Below are positions 8,875 through 18,672 of a stretch of DNA of 64,000 nucleotides, piece after piece. How positions within the stretch are numbered: position 1 is the first letter of the stretch; each line of letters begins with the position of its first letter. The position numbers were made by a program, and so were the translations under genes. The stretch is taken from the NCBI GenBank assembly GCA_023426125.1, contig JAFABI010000103.1, forward strand, positions 62,001 through 126,000, in the 5' to 3' direction. The stretch comes from Bacillota bacterium (lineage in GTDB: Bacteria; Bacillota; Clostridia; Acetivibrionales; DTU013). The notes beneath the pieces are model-generated. The model saw only the letters and a list, made by a program, of their open reading frames with translations. It was not told the DNA's origin and did no database searches.

Positions 8875-10473
8875 GTGTTAAAGGTCATAATTGCAGATGA
8901 TGAAAAATGGGTCAGGGCAGCAATAAAAACCCTCATACCCTTTGAAAAGCTTGATATGAAGCTGGCAGGCGAGGCCTCCAACGGAATCGAAGCCCTGGAG
9001 CTCTGCAGGCTGCACGAGCCGGACATCATACTGACGGATATTATGATGCCCGGACTTACCGGGCTGGATCTTATCAAAGAGCTGAAACGCAGCCGCAGCC
9101 AGGTGAAAATAGCCATTATCAGCGGATATAGCGACTTTGAATACGCCAAGACCGCAATGAAGTCCGGTATTACCGATTATTTGCTGAAGCCGCTGGAAGA
9201 AAATGAACTGCTCCAGGTCCTGGAAAGGTTTAAGAAAGAGATCGCGGAAGAAGCAACTCTGGCTTTCAGGAATGACCTGGGTAAGGAACAGCTGAAGCTT
9301 GCGGTACCGGTGCTGAAGGAAGCTTTCCTGAGGCGGCTTGTGGCTCAGAATACCTTTACTCTGGAAAAAATCAAAACCAGTCTTCTGGAATACGGAATCG
9401 GATTTAATGAAAATACCTTTTATCTTGCCGTATTTTCCACGGATTCCTCCGGCGGTTTTATCCCGGAGGAGGATACGGGTTCCAAAGCCGCAATCATCCG
9501 AAGGGTGATGAAAAGGTACTTCGGCGCCGTGACCTTCTCCGGCAAAGGTACAGCCGCAGAGTTCATCTCCATTATTAACTGCCGGGATAAACCCGACAAA
9601 GAAAATCTGAACGGGGCCTTTGAGCTGTGCCGGCAAATTTTCAAAAAAAGGTTTGACGCTGCTCTATCCGCCGGTTTGAGTGAAAGCTCCCATCAGCTTT
9701 GTCTGCTGCATCAGCTGTTCGCTCAGGCGGAAAAAGCTCTTGAACTTCGCTTCTGGGCCGGCCCCGGAAAGCTGCATTCCTATACCCGGGGAATGCTGAC
9801 GAAAGAACCGGACCTGTCGCTTACCGACGAAATGCTGAACAAAATGATTCTGAACCTGAAGCTATCAAACATACAGACAGCATTGTCCCATGTGGACAGC
9901 GTGTTGGAGGACCTGAAAAACCAGCCGGACATCAATCCCCTTTTTGTCAGGGAGTATTTCTGGCAGCTGGTTCAATCCGTCATCAGCATCCTCAACATCC
10001 AGCTTCCGTTTATACGCTTTGAAACGAAGCTTACGGGGGAGCAGCCTTACGAGAGGCTTATCCGCATCCCCTTTGCCGATGGCCTCGCCGAATATACCCG
10101 GGAACTCCTGCTGCATGTTTTCGATTTTTACCACGACAAGAATCCTATTAACAATCGCAATATCATCGACAATGCAAAAAAAATAATTGAAGCCAACTAT
10201 GCCGGCGATATAAGCCTGGAGCATGTTGCGAAGCAGGTACACCTGAGTCCGGCCTACTTAAGCGAGCTTTTCAAAAAGGAAACCGGCATGAGCTTTGTCG
10301 ACTATAAGACCATTGTGCGGATCGAAAACGCAAAAAGGCTGCTGGATTCTACCGTTTCCAACATCAGCGACGTCAGTGAAAAAGTGGGCTATTCCGACCC
10401 CAAATACTTCAGCAAGCTGTTTAAAAAAATCACCGGCAAAACCGTTTATGAATACCGGAAGGACGGACGCTAA
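8875..10473 (+). CDS. YesN-type response regulator, receiver plus AraC output
   Basis: The N-terminal receiver domain (residues 1-120) shows the acidic pair (IADDEKW), the phospho-acceptor Asp in LTDIMMPG (about residue 55) and the conserved Lys in LLKPLEE. A poorly conserved middle region is followed by a C-terminal AraC/XylS double helix-turn-helix (about 430-532, with AKQVHLSPAYLSELFKKETG and SEKVGYSDPKYFSKLFKKI). The start is GTG at 8875 after GAGGAGG. It is the cognate regulator of the upstream kinase and is expected to activate sugar-use genes. Confidence 0.93.
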   Translation: MLKVIIADDEKWVRAAIKTLIPFEKLDMKLAGEASNGIEALELCRLHEPDIILTDIMMPGLTGLDLIKELKRSRSQVKIAIISGYSDFEYAKTAMKSGITDYLLKPLEENELLQVLERFKKEIAEEATLAFRNDLGKEQLKLAVPVLKEAFLRRLVAQNTFTLEKIKTSLLEYGIGFNENTFYLAVFSTDSSGGFIPEEDTGSKAAIIRRVMKRYFGAVTFSGKGTAAEFISIINCRDKPDKENLNGAFELCRQIFKKRFDAALSAGLSESSHQLCLLHQLFAQAEKALELRFWAGPGKLHSYTRGMLTKEPDLSLTDEMLNKMILNLKLSNIQTALSHVDSVLEDLKNQPDINPLFVREYFWQLVQSVISILNIQLPFIRFETKLTGEQPYERLIRIPFADGLAEYTRELLLHVFDFYHDKNPINNRNIIDNAKKIIEANYAGDISLEHVAKQVHLSPAYLSELFKKETGMSFVDYKTIVRIENAKRLLDSTVSNISDVSEKVGYSDPKYFSKLFKKITGKTVYEYRKDGR

Positions 10474-10534
10474 AGCCCTTGAAACGCATTGTCATCCACA
10501 ACCTCATAATGGACATTGTTCGTTCCCATCGAAA

Positions 10535-10711
10535 TTCAATTCCAGCGAAGCTTATTTTCAATACAAGATACCGATTTCTTTTTTGTGTAGGGTTCCTGCC
10601 TATGTACAGGCCTTCAAAAAGCTCTTCGAATTCCTCGCTGGAATTCATATCATAATATGCGTTAAGCATGGAAACAAACAGGCTCTTTCCAGACCTCCTG
10701 GGCCTTATGAA
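10535..10711 (-). pseudogene. Fragment of an AAA-ATPase-like/PD-(D/E)XK family gene
   Basis: Read on the minus strand, about 60 codons give RPRRSGKSLFVSML, which matches the Walker A start of the clostridial AAA-ATPase_like family (usually RPRRFGKSLFLSML). It continues with FEELFEGLYIGRNPT and a YLVLKISFAGI strand, in the family order. Both ends are lost: the upstream part is cut at 10712 by the transposase fragment, and the frame continues into unrelated residues. It is a relic with no expected function. Confidence 0.6.
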
Positions 10712-10719
10712 AAAAAAGA

Positions 10720-10986
10720 AGAAACTCAGAAAAACTGGGCGCTACTCATACAGAAAATCTATAATGCAGATCCGCTTTATGCCCCAAATGTGGTAAAAAT
10801 ATACGAATTGTTGCATTTATCAAAGATGACACAGTAATTAGAAAAAACCTGGTGCACTTAATTCTCTGGCTCTCAGACAATCATGATCCTCCGTCTGGCA
10901 GCATTCCCCTGCAGATTCAACCACATAGAAGCTTTGAATGGTGGGAAGCTATTAATAAAGTATCTGGTCACAAGCATGGTGGATGA
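10720..10986 (+). pseudogene. C-terminal remnant of a zinc-ribbon (IS91/IS801-like) transposase, frameshifted
   Basis: The frame from 10720 encodes NWALLIQKIYNADPL. After a one-base shift at about 10779, it resumes as CPKCGKNIRIVAFIKDDTVI. Together these match the conserved tail of IS91/IS801-type putative transposases (W-A-R-L-I..IYEVDPL-CPKCGG-M-I-AFI). The frame then runs to a stop at 10984-10986. The frameshift and absent N-terminus mark it as a pseudogene. Family assignment is from memory of the motif. Confidence 0.6.
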
Positions 10987-11070
10987 CAACTCAAATGACC
11001 TTTATGAGGATGACTGTTCACAACTGACAGCTTTTCCAATCGAAAACCCGCTATCTAAGAGTTAGGGGGG

Positions 11071-13161
11071 CTAATGACATTGTTCAATGATATAGACCGT
11101 ACCTTCGTTCCTCCCGCCAATCTGGGTAAGTAAGCCATCCTTCATAAGCTGTCTGCCGGATTGTTCCTTTATAAGCTCAATTGGGTCGCAATGGATGCCG
11201 GTGGTATAAATACGATATTTGCCATCTTCTCTCAAACCCTGCAGATAAAAATTGTACCGTTCAGAGGAATCTTCCAAACGATATGCAAACAGCAGGTTTT
11301 TATCGTCTTCCAGCCCCTGTAGTTGTATACCTGCCCATCCGTTGCGGCATCCTCTGTCCACAGGCGGAGTAAGCAGGTATGCTCGGGACGACCGGATAAA
11401 GCTCCGCCATTGCCTGTAAAACCGAATGTTGGCTGCTATAGTTTCCAGCTGCCTTTCATCCATTTCAGAGAAATCACCGGTAAGTCCTATTATACCTGTC
11501 ATAGCTACCTTCATGGTGAAATCAGTATCTGCCGTACAAGTCCTGTCCCATGTAGCCCCTTCCGGAACAATCACCCTCCTGGGCGCTTCTGCAAGAGGGA
11601 GGCTGTATTTGATGATGCTGTCTGTAGAACGCATAGCCGCCCATTTGATGACGAGGCCGGGCGGAAGGCGAAGCAGCGCTCCCTGTGTGATGCTCAACAC
11701 ATCCCATGGATTGACGTTATCGCTCATGAAATGTCCGTCAAAGCGTCCCAGGGTATTCATATCCAGTCTCATTCCCCCACTGGCACAGCCCTCAAGGAAA
11801 AATCCGGGATATTTACTTCGGATCCTATCCAGTATCGAATACCAAGCTGCGTAATATTGTTTAAATTCCCAGCCTTTTGGATCAAGGCCAAGATCGAAAT
11901 TAAAATCAATCTTCATCCATGCCAGCTTGTATTTTTCAATCAACCGGCAGATTTCACCCAGTATGTAATCATAGGCTTGAGGATTGGCCAGGTCAGGATA
12001 ATAAAAGCCACTGCCGCCCGGCAGGAACCATTCCGGGTGCTGCTGCCTGACAGGCGTACCGGCACCGATCCGCTCCGGTTCCATCCACAGCCCGAAGCCC
12101 ATGCCCTGTGCCCTTACCTCCTCCGCAAACTCTTCCATTTTCCCATAAAAAGCCACATGCTCCTTTTCACGCCAGTCTCCTGCCTGTGAAAACCAGTCGC
12201 CCTCATGGTAGCCATACCAGCCGGCGTCAATGACAAAAACCTCGCAGCCCAGCTTTTTTGCCACTTTCATCTGGGTTCTCAGCCTGGGTACATCCAAAAA
12301 CTCAAAAACATCAAACCATGTATTATAGACGATGGGCGGTTCTTCAAACTTCATGCGATACAGGTTCTTGAGGTAATAGGTATGCAGCTTCCAGGCGTTA
12401 AAATCAAGACTGGGCGCAGACCCCGGCCACCCGGCATTGCCAGCCTCATAAACCAGAAGCTCTGGAAGCTTTAGGGTTTCTCCCGCTGCAAGGCTCATCC
12501 TCAAGCGGCTATCCGCCATCCCTGCTTCCACCACGGCATAGGGCCGGGAATCCCCCGGGCCGCTCATGGCGGCGACGCTCATGCTCCAATTACCTTCAGG
12601 GATCAGTTGAAAGACTGCTGCCTTCCCACTGGTGCTTTCCTTTAAAACCATGAAAGGGCTGCCCCCCTGAGTGGTCCGTCCACCCTCGCATCCAAGGCGC
12701 AGGCCGCCGTGATGAAGCTTCTGCCATACCCCCTGGTTCTCATTGTTCCAGCTGCTTGACTGGCTGTATATTTCATAGTCTGCTGGCGTAAAAGCCAGCC
12801 TTGCTCCGGCCGAGTAGATTATCACAGCACACTCGCCGGTATTTTCAAGGGTGTCCCGGCGATGCAGTACACCGGTCTCCCTGCAAAAGCTCCACCGGCT
12901 CTTCAGCAACAATGAATGCCGTAATTTCCATACAACCGTCAGTTCTTCACCATTGTATGAGCATTCATGTACCTCCAGGGAATCGGTATCGATCTTCCCA
13001 TCCCCAGCATCAAGGCACACCAATCCCCCAAATAGGCTTGAACCTACCGGTTGCCTGCACCTGCCGCAATCAAGGCCGAACAGGTGCGAAAGGGATAACT
13101 TCCCATCTGCCTGTGAAAACTGCACACCTGCTTCCATCGGACGACTAAACAAGTATTCCAT
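11071..13161 (-). CDS. GH36 alpha-galactosidase-like enzyme
   Basis: This clan GH-D retaining glycoside hydrolase removes terminal alpha-linked galactose or a similar sugar. It has an N-terminal beta-supersandwich and a TIM barrel with VFVIDAGWYG and GLWMEPERIG. The nucleophile motif is WMKIDFN (Asp near residue 418), and EGCASGGMR and the acid/base region FMSDNVNPWD (near 480) are typical of GH36. No signal peptide is seen, so it is cytoplasmic. The third ATG (13161) is chosen because AAGGAG sits six bases before it; it overlaps the upstream GH95 gene by 17 bases, indicating coupled translation. It likely works on oligosaccharides imported and trimmed together with the GH95 enzyme. Confidence 0.9.
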   Translation of the reverse strand: MEYLFSRPMEAGVQFSQADGKLSLSHLFGLDCGRCRQPVGSSLFGGLVCLDAGDGKIDTDSLEVHECSYNGEELTVVWKLRHSLLLKSRWSFCRETGVLHRRDTLENTGECAVIIYSAGARLAFTPADYEIYSQSSSWNNENQGVWQKLHHGGLRLGCEGGRTTQGGSPFMVLKESTSGKAAVFQLIPEGNWSMSVAAMSGPGDSRPYAVVEAGMADSRLRMSLAAGETLKLPELLVYEAGNAGWPGSAPSLDFNAWKLHTYYLKNLYRMKFEEPPIVYNTWFDVFEFLDVPRLRTQMKVAKKLGCEVFVIDAGWYGYHEGDWFSQAGDWREKEHVAFYGKMEEFAEEVRAQGMGFGLWMEPERIGAGTPVRQQHPEWFLPGGSGFYYPDLANPQAYDYILGEICRLIEKYKLAWMKIDFNFDLGLDPKGWEFKQYYAAWYSILDRIRSKYPGFFLEGCASGGMRLDMNTLGRFDGHFMSDNVNPWDVLSITQGALLRLPPGLVIKWAAMRSTDSIIKYSLPLAEAPRRVIVPEGATWDRTCTADTDFTMKVAMTGIIGLTGDFSEMDERQLETIAANIRFYRQWRSFIRSSRAYLLTPPVDRGCRNGWAGIQLQGLEDDKNLLFAYRLEDSSERYNFYLQGLREDGKYRIYTTGIHCDPIELIKEQSGRQLMKDGLLTQIGGRNEGTVYIIEQCH

Positions 13162-15403
13162 TCGCATCTCCTTCTTCATTCAGAATGGGGTAACATATTT
13201 TCTGCCCTTCTTCCCCGGAAAATGCCATTTCCTCCCCGTTTACATTGCTAACAATTACTTTTTTACCAAACCCAAATGTAATGTCTAGTTTTTCAATCCT
13301 TCTATCCTTCCATCTGACATTTATTATGTGGCCGCCGGGAACCTTTATTCCCTCCAAACGTCCGCAGCTCCATTCCTCGGGCAGAGAACGCAAAAGATGT
13401 ACTTTACCGTCAGTAAAGCTGATTACCGCCTCAAGCAATGCTGCGACAGCACCTAAATTTCCGTCTATTTGAAAAATCCTCGGCGGATGTAAATCAAGCA
13501 TTGTTTCGGATGCAAAATCACGAATTAATGCGACAAAATGCTCATAAAAGGCTTCTGCATTTCCAAAACGGGCTTGCAGACAGGCGACCCATGCACGGCT
13601 CCAGCCGGTATGTCCGCCGCCATGCTCTAACCGGAACTCCAAAGACTTGCGCGCTGCTTCGTACTTCTCCGGTCTTGTTTCAGCTGTAAATAAATCTGAC
13701 GGATATACGCCATATAGGTGAGAAAGATGCCTATGTCCGGGCTCCTTCTCCTTAAATTCCTCATTCCATTCAAGCAACCGCCCGTTAGCTCCGATTTTGA
13801 AATCAGGAAGCTTTCTCTGCAGCCTCTTCCAATGCTTTGCCATCTCTTCGTCAACCTCGAGAATATTCGCTGCTTGGACGGCATACCCTAAAGCGTCATA
13901 AGCAAGCTGTACATCCATGGAGGATGAAATACATATACCGACCGGCATATTTGAACCACCGCATGCTTCAACAAAAGGATTTTCTGGGGATTGACTGGGC
14001 ATAATCTGCATAACCCCATTTTCATCTTCTACCAGATAATCTTCATAAAATTCGGCGACTGCCTTAAAAAATTTATACCCTCGGCTTCGCAAAAACTCTA
14101 TATCACCGGAATATAAGTAATGCTGCCAAAAATGCTGCGCTATCCACGGCGCTGCTCCTATCCATGCGCTCCAACCAAAGGATTCGGATGTTGAGATTCC
14201 CCATGCATCGGTTTGTAAAGGCAAATAAATACCCCTGCAGCCGTAAAGCATTTCTGCCGCTTCCTGTCCGCTTGCATAGAAGCTTTCCGTGTATTTAAGC
14301 AATGCTTCGGCGCAGTCGGGCATATTGCACGGCTCTGACATCCAATAATTCATTTGTAGATTGATGTCAAAGTGATAATCACATTCCCATGGAGGATTGA
14401 TGCTGTCATTCCATTTTCCCTGAAGGTTTGCCGGCAAGTCGCCGTTTATGGAGGACGACATCATAAGATAACGGCCGAAATTAAAGTAAAGAGTGGTTAT
14501 ACCGTTGTCGCGCCTGCCTTCTCGAATGCGGTTGAGCCGCTCACCGACAGACAGTCTGTTTAAGCTCTCATCCTCATCTAATTCAAGCTTTATACCGTTC
14601 ATTATCTTTGAGAATTTAGCTGCATGTTCTCTTTTTTCAACAGTACAATCCATTGGGCTTGTACTGTATTTTTCAATCTCAGCTTCTAAATTGAACACAG
14701 ATGTGGCAATATTCGTTACACATTCTATATATGTGGCGTTTTCAATATTAATGCCTTCTACCGAAGCAGTATAGCAACCATCAGTTTGTATTTCGGTAAT
14801 GATGCGGTGTTTTATACCGTCCTTAAACTCACAGTTAAATACTATTTTATTGTCCTTTACTGTGAAATTATATATCGCCTCGTCGTCTTTCACCCTTGAT
14901 AAAGCAAGTGTGCCGGAAAAGCTGTCATCGGAGTACCATTTAGACATGAGCAGGTTGTTTTTACAGCTTGTGAAAAACTCGGAAATAACACTTCCCTTAG
15001 AGCTTTTCCGTGAAACAGTCGCTATACCGTTTTCAATATCTAACTCTCGCCACTCAAATCCCACACAATCCTTCAGTGTGAATTCAAGAGCACCGGCGAC
15101 TTGATAGGGGTCAACACTGTTTTTTGTGTATGACATTCCTCCTTCACCGGAAAAATAAAGATTTGTCGCCAAAGTTGCTTTGAAGAAATTCCGTTCTTTC
15201 AGCAATGACCGCACATATTCAATATGCCCCGCATTTGGAGGCACCTTTCTATTTTTGTTTATTCCCCGCCACAGCCATTCATGATTTAATGTCAATATAT
15301 CTGTTTCGTCATTGCCCCAAACCATTGCAGCAAGCCGTCCATTTCCTATCGGCAGTCCCTCAAGCCATTCCTTCGATTGATTTATATAGTACATTTTCTG
15401 CAT
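13145..15403 (-). CDS. GH95-family alpha-L-fucosidase/galactosidase-like enzyme
   Basis: The protein opens with the GH95 N-terminal signature (LPIGNGRLAAMVWG, then LTLNHEWLWRG). The (alpha/alpha)6 domain carries HRHLSHLYGVYPSD and QIDGNLGAVAALLEAV, both characteristic of GH95. Known members are inverting alpha-1,2-L-fucosidases, with some acting on alpha-L-galactosides in plant glycans such as xyloglucan and rhamnogalacturonan. No signal peptide is present, so it is cytoplasmic. I chose the ATG at 15403 over the long frame because the domain starts there and the SGNH gene ends at 15442. It overlaps the GH36 gene downstream. Confidence 0.9.
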   Translation of the reverse strand: MQKMYYINQSKEWLEGLPIGNGRLAAMVWGNDETDILTLNHEWLWRGINKNRKVPPNAGHIEYVRSLLKERNFFKATLATNLYFSGEGGMSYTKNSVDPYQVAGALEFTLKDCVGFEWRELDIENGIATVSRKSSKGSVISEFFTSCKNNLLMSKWYSDDSFSGTLALSRVKDDEAIYNFTVKDNKIVFNCEFKDGIKHRIITEIQTDGCYTASVEGINIENATYIECVTNIATSVFNLEAEIEKYSTSPMDCTVEKREHAAKFSKIMNGIKLELDEDESLNRLSVGERLNRIREGRRDNGITTLYFNFGRYLMMSSSINGDLPANLQGKWNDSINPPWECDYHFDINLQMNYWMSEPCNMPDCAEALLKYTESFYASGQEAAEMLYGCRGIYLPLQTDAWGISTSESFGWSAWIGAAPWIAQHFWQHYLYSGDIEFLRSRGYKFFKAVAEFYEDYLVEDENGVMQIMPSQSPENPFVEACGGSNMPVGICISSSMDVQLAYDALGYAVQAANILEVDEEMAKHWKRLQRKLPDFKIGANGRLLEWNEEFKEKEPGHRHLSHLYGVYPSDLFTAETRPEKYEAARKSLEFRLEHGGGHTGWSRAWVACLQARFGNAEAFYEHFVALIRDFASETMLDLHPPRIFQIDGNLGAVAALLEAVISFTDGKVHLLRSLPEEWSCGRLEGIKVPGGHIINVRWKDRRIEKLDITFGFGKKVIVSNVNGEEMAFSGEEGQKICYPILNEEGDANGILV

Positions 15404-15441
15404 AATAATTGCTCCAGCTTCTATTTGTAATTTTAAGACCC

Positions 15442-16074
15442 CTAATAGTTTGCTCGCACCGTCTTCAACCATGCACGTGCAATAAGCGCATGTCCGGCAA
15501 CAGTTGGATGTACGCCATCCATAGTCCAGAATTCCGGAGCACGTTTCTTTGCTGCATCAGAAAAGACACTGTCCAGTGGCACCAAATAAGTCTCAAATTT
15601 TTCTGACATCTTTCTTACAATAGCAATTTTCGGGTCCAGATCCTCTCTCCAGTTTTCCTGTCCCGGCATAACATTTAAAAGGAACGGTTCGCACAGCACA
15701 ATTTTTACGTCCAGACTCTGTGTCAGCTTTGCAAGCAAATCCACATACCCTTCTTCAAATACCTCTGCCGAAGTCGGGTCATTGCTGTCATACCTTCTCC
15801 AACAGTCATTAATTCCGATTAGAATAGAAACCCAGGTAGGCTTTAAATCAATGAAATCCTTTTGCAGCCGCTCCTGCAAATCCTTTACCCTGTTTCCGCT
15901 GATTCCACGGTTTAAAAATCCGGCGCAGTTTTCTGGAAACCCAGACTCATGCCAGGCGCTGATCATCATCGGATAGCCATTTCCCATTAACCTATCATCC
16001 TCACGGCTGCGATATACGTCAGTAATACTGTCTCCCTGGAACAAAACAACATCGTTTGACTTCCAAATACTCAT
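15442..16074 (-). CDS. SGNH/GDSL-family esterase
   Basis: This 210-residue SGNH hydrolase has all four blocks: FQGDSITD (Ser nucleophile, residue 15), NRGISGNRV (Gly), LIGINDCW (Asn) and DGVHPTVAGH (Asp/His). It has no signal peptide. Small cytoplasmic enzymes of this type often deacetylate plant oligosaccharides such as acetylated pectin or xylan fragments. It lies 16 bases after the heparinase-like gene and 38 before the GH95 gene, in one operon. Confidence 0.9.
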   Translation of the reverse strand: MSIWKSNDVVLFQGDSITDVYRSREDDRLMGNGYPMMISAWHESGFPENCAGFLNRGISGNRVKDLQERLQKDFIDLKPTWVSILIGINDCWRRYDSNDPTSAEVFEEGYVDLLAKLTQSLDVKIVLCEPFLLNVMPGQENWREDLDPKIAIVRKMSEKFETYLVPLDSVFSDAAKKRAPEFWTMDGVHPTVAGHALIARAWLKTVRANY

Positions 16075-16090
16075 TTTTTATAAACCCCTT

Positions 16091-18487
16091 TCAATATTTT
16101 ATAATAATTTCCGTTTCACCCCTCGCGGCGGTGATATTGTTATCTTTCAGACTTACCTTCCATAGCTGCTCCGGCTTTGGATCCCGCGGCACGACCTGGA
16201 GTACTGTCAACAGCCTGTGGGTTTTGGATGGCTTTGTCAGCATCCGTATGAGATTAACCGGTTCAAGCTTTTCATTGATTCCTTCAGCCCCAATAATGCT
16301 TTCGCTGGGTATCCAATTGACCGGCACTATTCTCAGGATTGCTTGGCTGCCACGTACCCACACTTCACTGGTTTTATCCAATACAGGGTAGTCAGTGTTT
16401 ATGCGGAAGCTCATTGCCATCGCCTTTCCCATTTCAATTTCATCATCAATCACATAGAGCGCAGGTAATGGTGAAACTACACTCCGTATATTTTTAATGA
16501 ACAGTCCGGAATCCCAGGCATCCCTGTTGTCGCATGACAATCGCAGTATTCCTTGAACCTCTGTTGCTGTAATAAGCTTACCACCGGCTACATTGTCCGG
16601 CTGATGCAGCAGCAAGCCATCAGAGCTCTCGGGGTAAAGCAGGTTATGGTAGCCTGCAAAACCAGTCACCATAGATTCAGAATGCTCATATGGCGCTGAG
16701 GCCCTGTCGGCTGCAAGAACCTCCCCACCCGCTTCAAGTATAAAGCTGCCTTTGTCTTCATGGAAGTGCCCGAATTGTGTCGGTCCGCTGCAAAGGTGAA
16801 AATGTATTGGCCCCAGTTCCGGATCAAGCCTTACCGAGCTTACCTGACCGGTATCCGGCAATGCATCAAGCCTGGAGGTAACACCGGAGGTAATCGCAGA
16901 GGCTGATTCTTCCGCAGCATCCGGCAAGACAATGAATGTATAGATATCCGGAGCAATCTCCTTGTCGTTTATTGCGCCCTTATAAATCCCTTTCCATTCA
17001 GGCCTGTCGGAAATCCGGCTGAAGAACGCAGCAAGGTAAGGCGTGATATGACTCCCCGTTGAAGCATCGTTGATGGGCAGATAGGTTGCGCCGTCACCTG
17101 TAACGGATAGCATGGCAAAGGGATAATTTCCTGTTCTCATGACACTGCCGCCGGTATATTCCTTAAGATCAACGCCATGGTAATGTGCAAGGGCATAAAG
17201 GCATTGAACGACATGGTAGAAGGTAAAATTCCAGTATGTCATTCCCTCTAAGGTTCCTCCGTCATCCAATACATAGCTGTCTATCATTTCCATCAGATCC
17301 TTCTCGGCTTCCTCAAGAAGCCCCCTATACCGAGGATAAACAGGCAGCAGAGACAGTAATCCTATGATGCGTCCCGCGCTGAACACGATTCCCTGGTTCA
17401 TGCTTCTCATGTACTCCATGCGCTTGAAATCAGACTCAATACGCGCAAAGCCTTTCATTATCATAGCATCGCGTATCAGCTGCTTGCCGTGAGGCGTTAT
17501 CAGGAATCCTGCCCAATCAAGCACAAGGGCGCATCCCCTGCAATACTCCGATTCAGTGAAGGATCTGTGGTGCCATGTGGTGCCTGGGAAGGTTCCCATG
17601 ATGCCATTTGCCCAGTATTCGCAATGAGCTGCGGATATAGCCATACGTGCAGCCAGCAGGGACATTTCTCTGTTACCCTCTACCATGCCTACAAAAGCCA
17701 GCCGCTCCATTCTGCCTGCGAGCACGGGCTTTTTCATGTCACGCTTTCTTGTGAACAAGGATATGGGGTGAGGTACGAATTCTCCAATATACGTTTCCGG
17801 GATCAGCGCCATATCTTCTGATGCAAGCTCTTTAAGCTTGCTGTAGAGAGCTTTAAGCGGTTCGGTATCAATCCTTTTCCTGATTTCCTCCAGCCCATCC
17901 TGATTAAAAAATATTCCCAGTTCAGGCTCCATGGGGCGCGGGGTTTTTTCCAGAATTCCCAGCCATTCAGGGGTATAGGGACTTTTACGGCTTTCCATCC
18001 TTTCCTGCGCTTCCCTGTTTGAAAGTCCAAGCCAAAATAAATTTACAGAAACCGGGAATTTGCCATTTGACGTAAATCCCATTTGTAAATCCGTCAAATG
18101 ATTTCCGGAAATACAGCTCTCCAGTTCATCTACTCCGTCTGTCCCCGGAAGCTTGTCCATCAGTATCCGTTCTGCTCCGTCTATTTTCGCCCGAACAGTT
18201 ATATGAACGCTTCCAGGCATCTGAGCAACCAACCTGAAAATATCATACCCCTTCACCGAAATATCGCATTTTCTTTGTAAAATGACTGCCAGCTCTCCGG
18301 GTATACCTTTATCAATCATTACCTCTGCTGTAAACCACGTTTGACGTACACTTCCGGCAGCGCTCCCCCCGAAATGAACAGTATATTCCTCCAAAAGGCT
18401 GTACTTGTCCGTGGGATGTTCACTTGACCCTCCATCCCAGTAGGACTCAATCACTGCCTCAGCTGCATTGATTGCAACAACTCTCAT
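16091..18487 (-). CDS. Heparinase II/III-like polysaccharide lyase-family protein
   Basis: The protein has about 799 residues. An N-terminal all-beta region is followed by an (alpha/alpha) toroid (for example WANGIMGTFPGTTWHHRS and GGTLEGMTYWNF). The C-terminal heparinase II/III domain has FGHFHEDKGSFILEAGGE and the RASAPYEHS stretch. This architecture is shared by lyases acting on uronic-acid glycans. It lacks a signal peptide, so it probably degrades imported unsaturated or uronate-containing oligomers. The ATG at 18487 follows AAAGGTGG; the longer frame begins at GTG 18496. It is the first gene of the block ending with the GH36 enzyme (11071). Confidence 0.82.
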   Translation of the reverse strand: MRVVAINAAEAVIESYWDGGSSEHPTDKYSLLEEYTVHFGGSAAGSVRQTWFTAEVMIDKGIPGELAVILQRKCDISVKGYDIFRLVAQMPGSVHITVRAKIDGAERILMDKLPGTDGVDELESCISGNHLTDLQMGFTSNGKFPVSVNLFWLGLSNREAQERMESRKSPYTPEWLGILEKTPRPMEPELGIFFNQDGLEEIRKRIDTEPLKALYSKLKELASEDMALIPETYIGEFVPHPISLFTRKRDMKKPVLAGRMERLAFVGMVEGNREMSLLAARMAISAAHCEYWANGIMGTFPGTTWHHRSFTESEYCRGCALVLDWAGFLITPHGKQLIRDAMIMKGFARIESDFKRMEYMRSMNQGIVFSAGRIIGLLSLLPVYPRYRGLLEEAEKDLMEMIDSYVLDDGGTLEGMTYWNFTFYHVVQCLYALAHYHGVDLKEYTGGSVMRTGNYPFAMLSVTGDGATYLPINDASTGSHITPYLAAFFSRISDRPEWKGIYKGAINDKEIAPDIYTFIVLPDAAEESASAITSGVTSRLDALPDTGQVSSVRLDPELGPIHFHLCSGPTQFGHFHEDKGSFILEAGGEVLAADRASAPYEHSESMVTGFAGYHNLLYPESSDGLLLHQPDNVAGGKLITATEVQGILRLSCDNRDAWDSGLFIKNIRSVVSPLPALYVIDDEIEMGKAMAMSFRINTDYPVLDKTSEVWVRGSQAILRIVPVNWIPSESIIGAEGINEKLEPVNLIRMLTKPSKTHRLLTVLQVVPRDPKPEQLWKVSLKDNNITAARGETEIIIKY

Positions 18488-18502
18488 AATTGCCACCTTT
18501 CC

Positions 18503-18669
18503 ATAGAGCCTGCCTATTTATCCCATTGCACCTGTCATTTTGGCTGATTTTGCGTCATACTGCGTTAAATTTTCTTGCAATAAACAGATTATTACTGCAA
18601 AAATTTGCCTTGTTTGGCGCAAAATCTTCCTAAAATGCCAGGCATAAGCAGATATTAGACAGGCTCTAT
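18503..18669. repeat. Long imperfect inverted repeat (about 165 bp)
   Basis: The arms begin TAGAGCCTG (18504-18512) and end CAGGCTCTA (18660-18668) and remain alignable inward for about 70 bases (shared GATTTTGCG and CATTTT blocks), giving one long bulged hairpin. It fills the gap between the AraC regulator gene and the heparinase-like gene. One arm resembles 21079-21142 upstream of the same regulator, so it belongs to a small repeat family. It could act as a terminator or be a MITE-like element. Confidence 0.65.
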
Positions 18670-18672
18670 CCA

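Larger units (their letters stand above)
10474..11070. other. About 600 bases of decayed DNA between convergent genes
   Basis: There is no intact gene here. The stretch lies between the plus-strand response regulator and the minus-strand GH36 gene and is made of at least two gene fragments (listed separately). The plus-strand frame 10883-11065 has no ribosome site or recognisable similarity. Confidence 0.6.
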
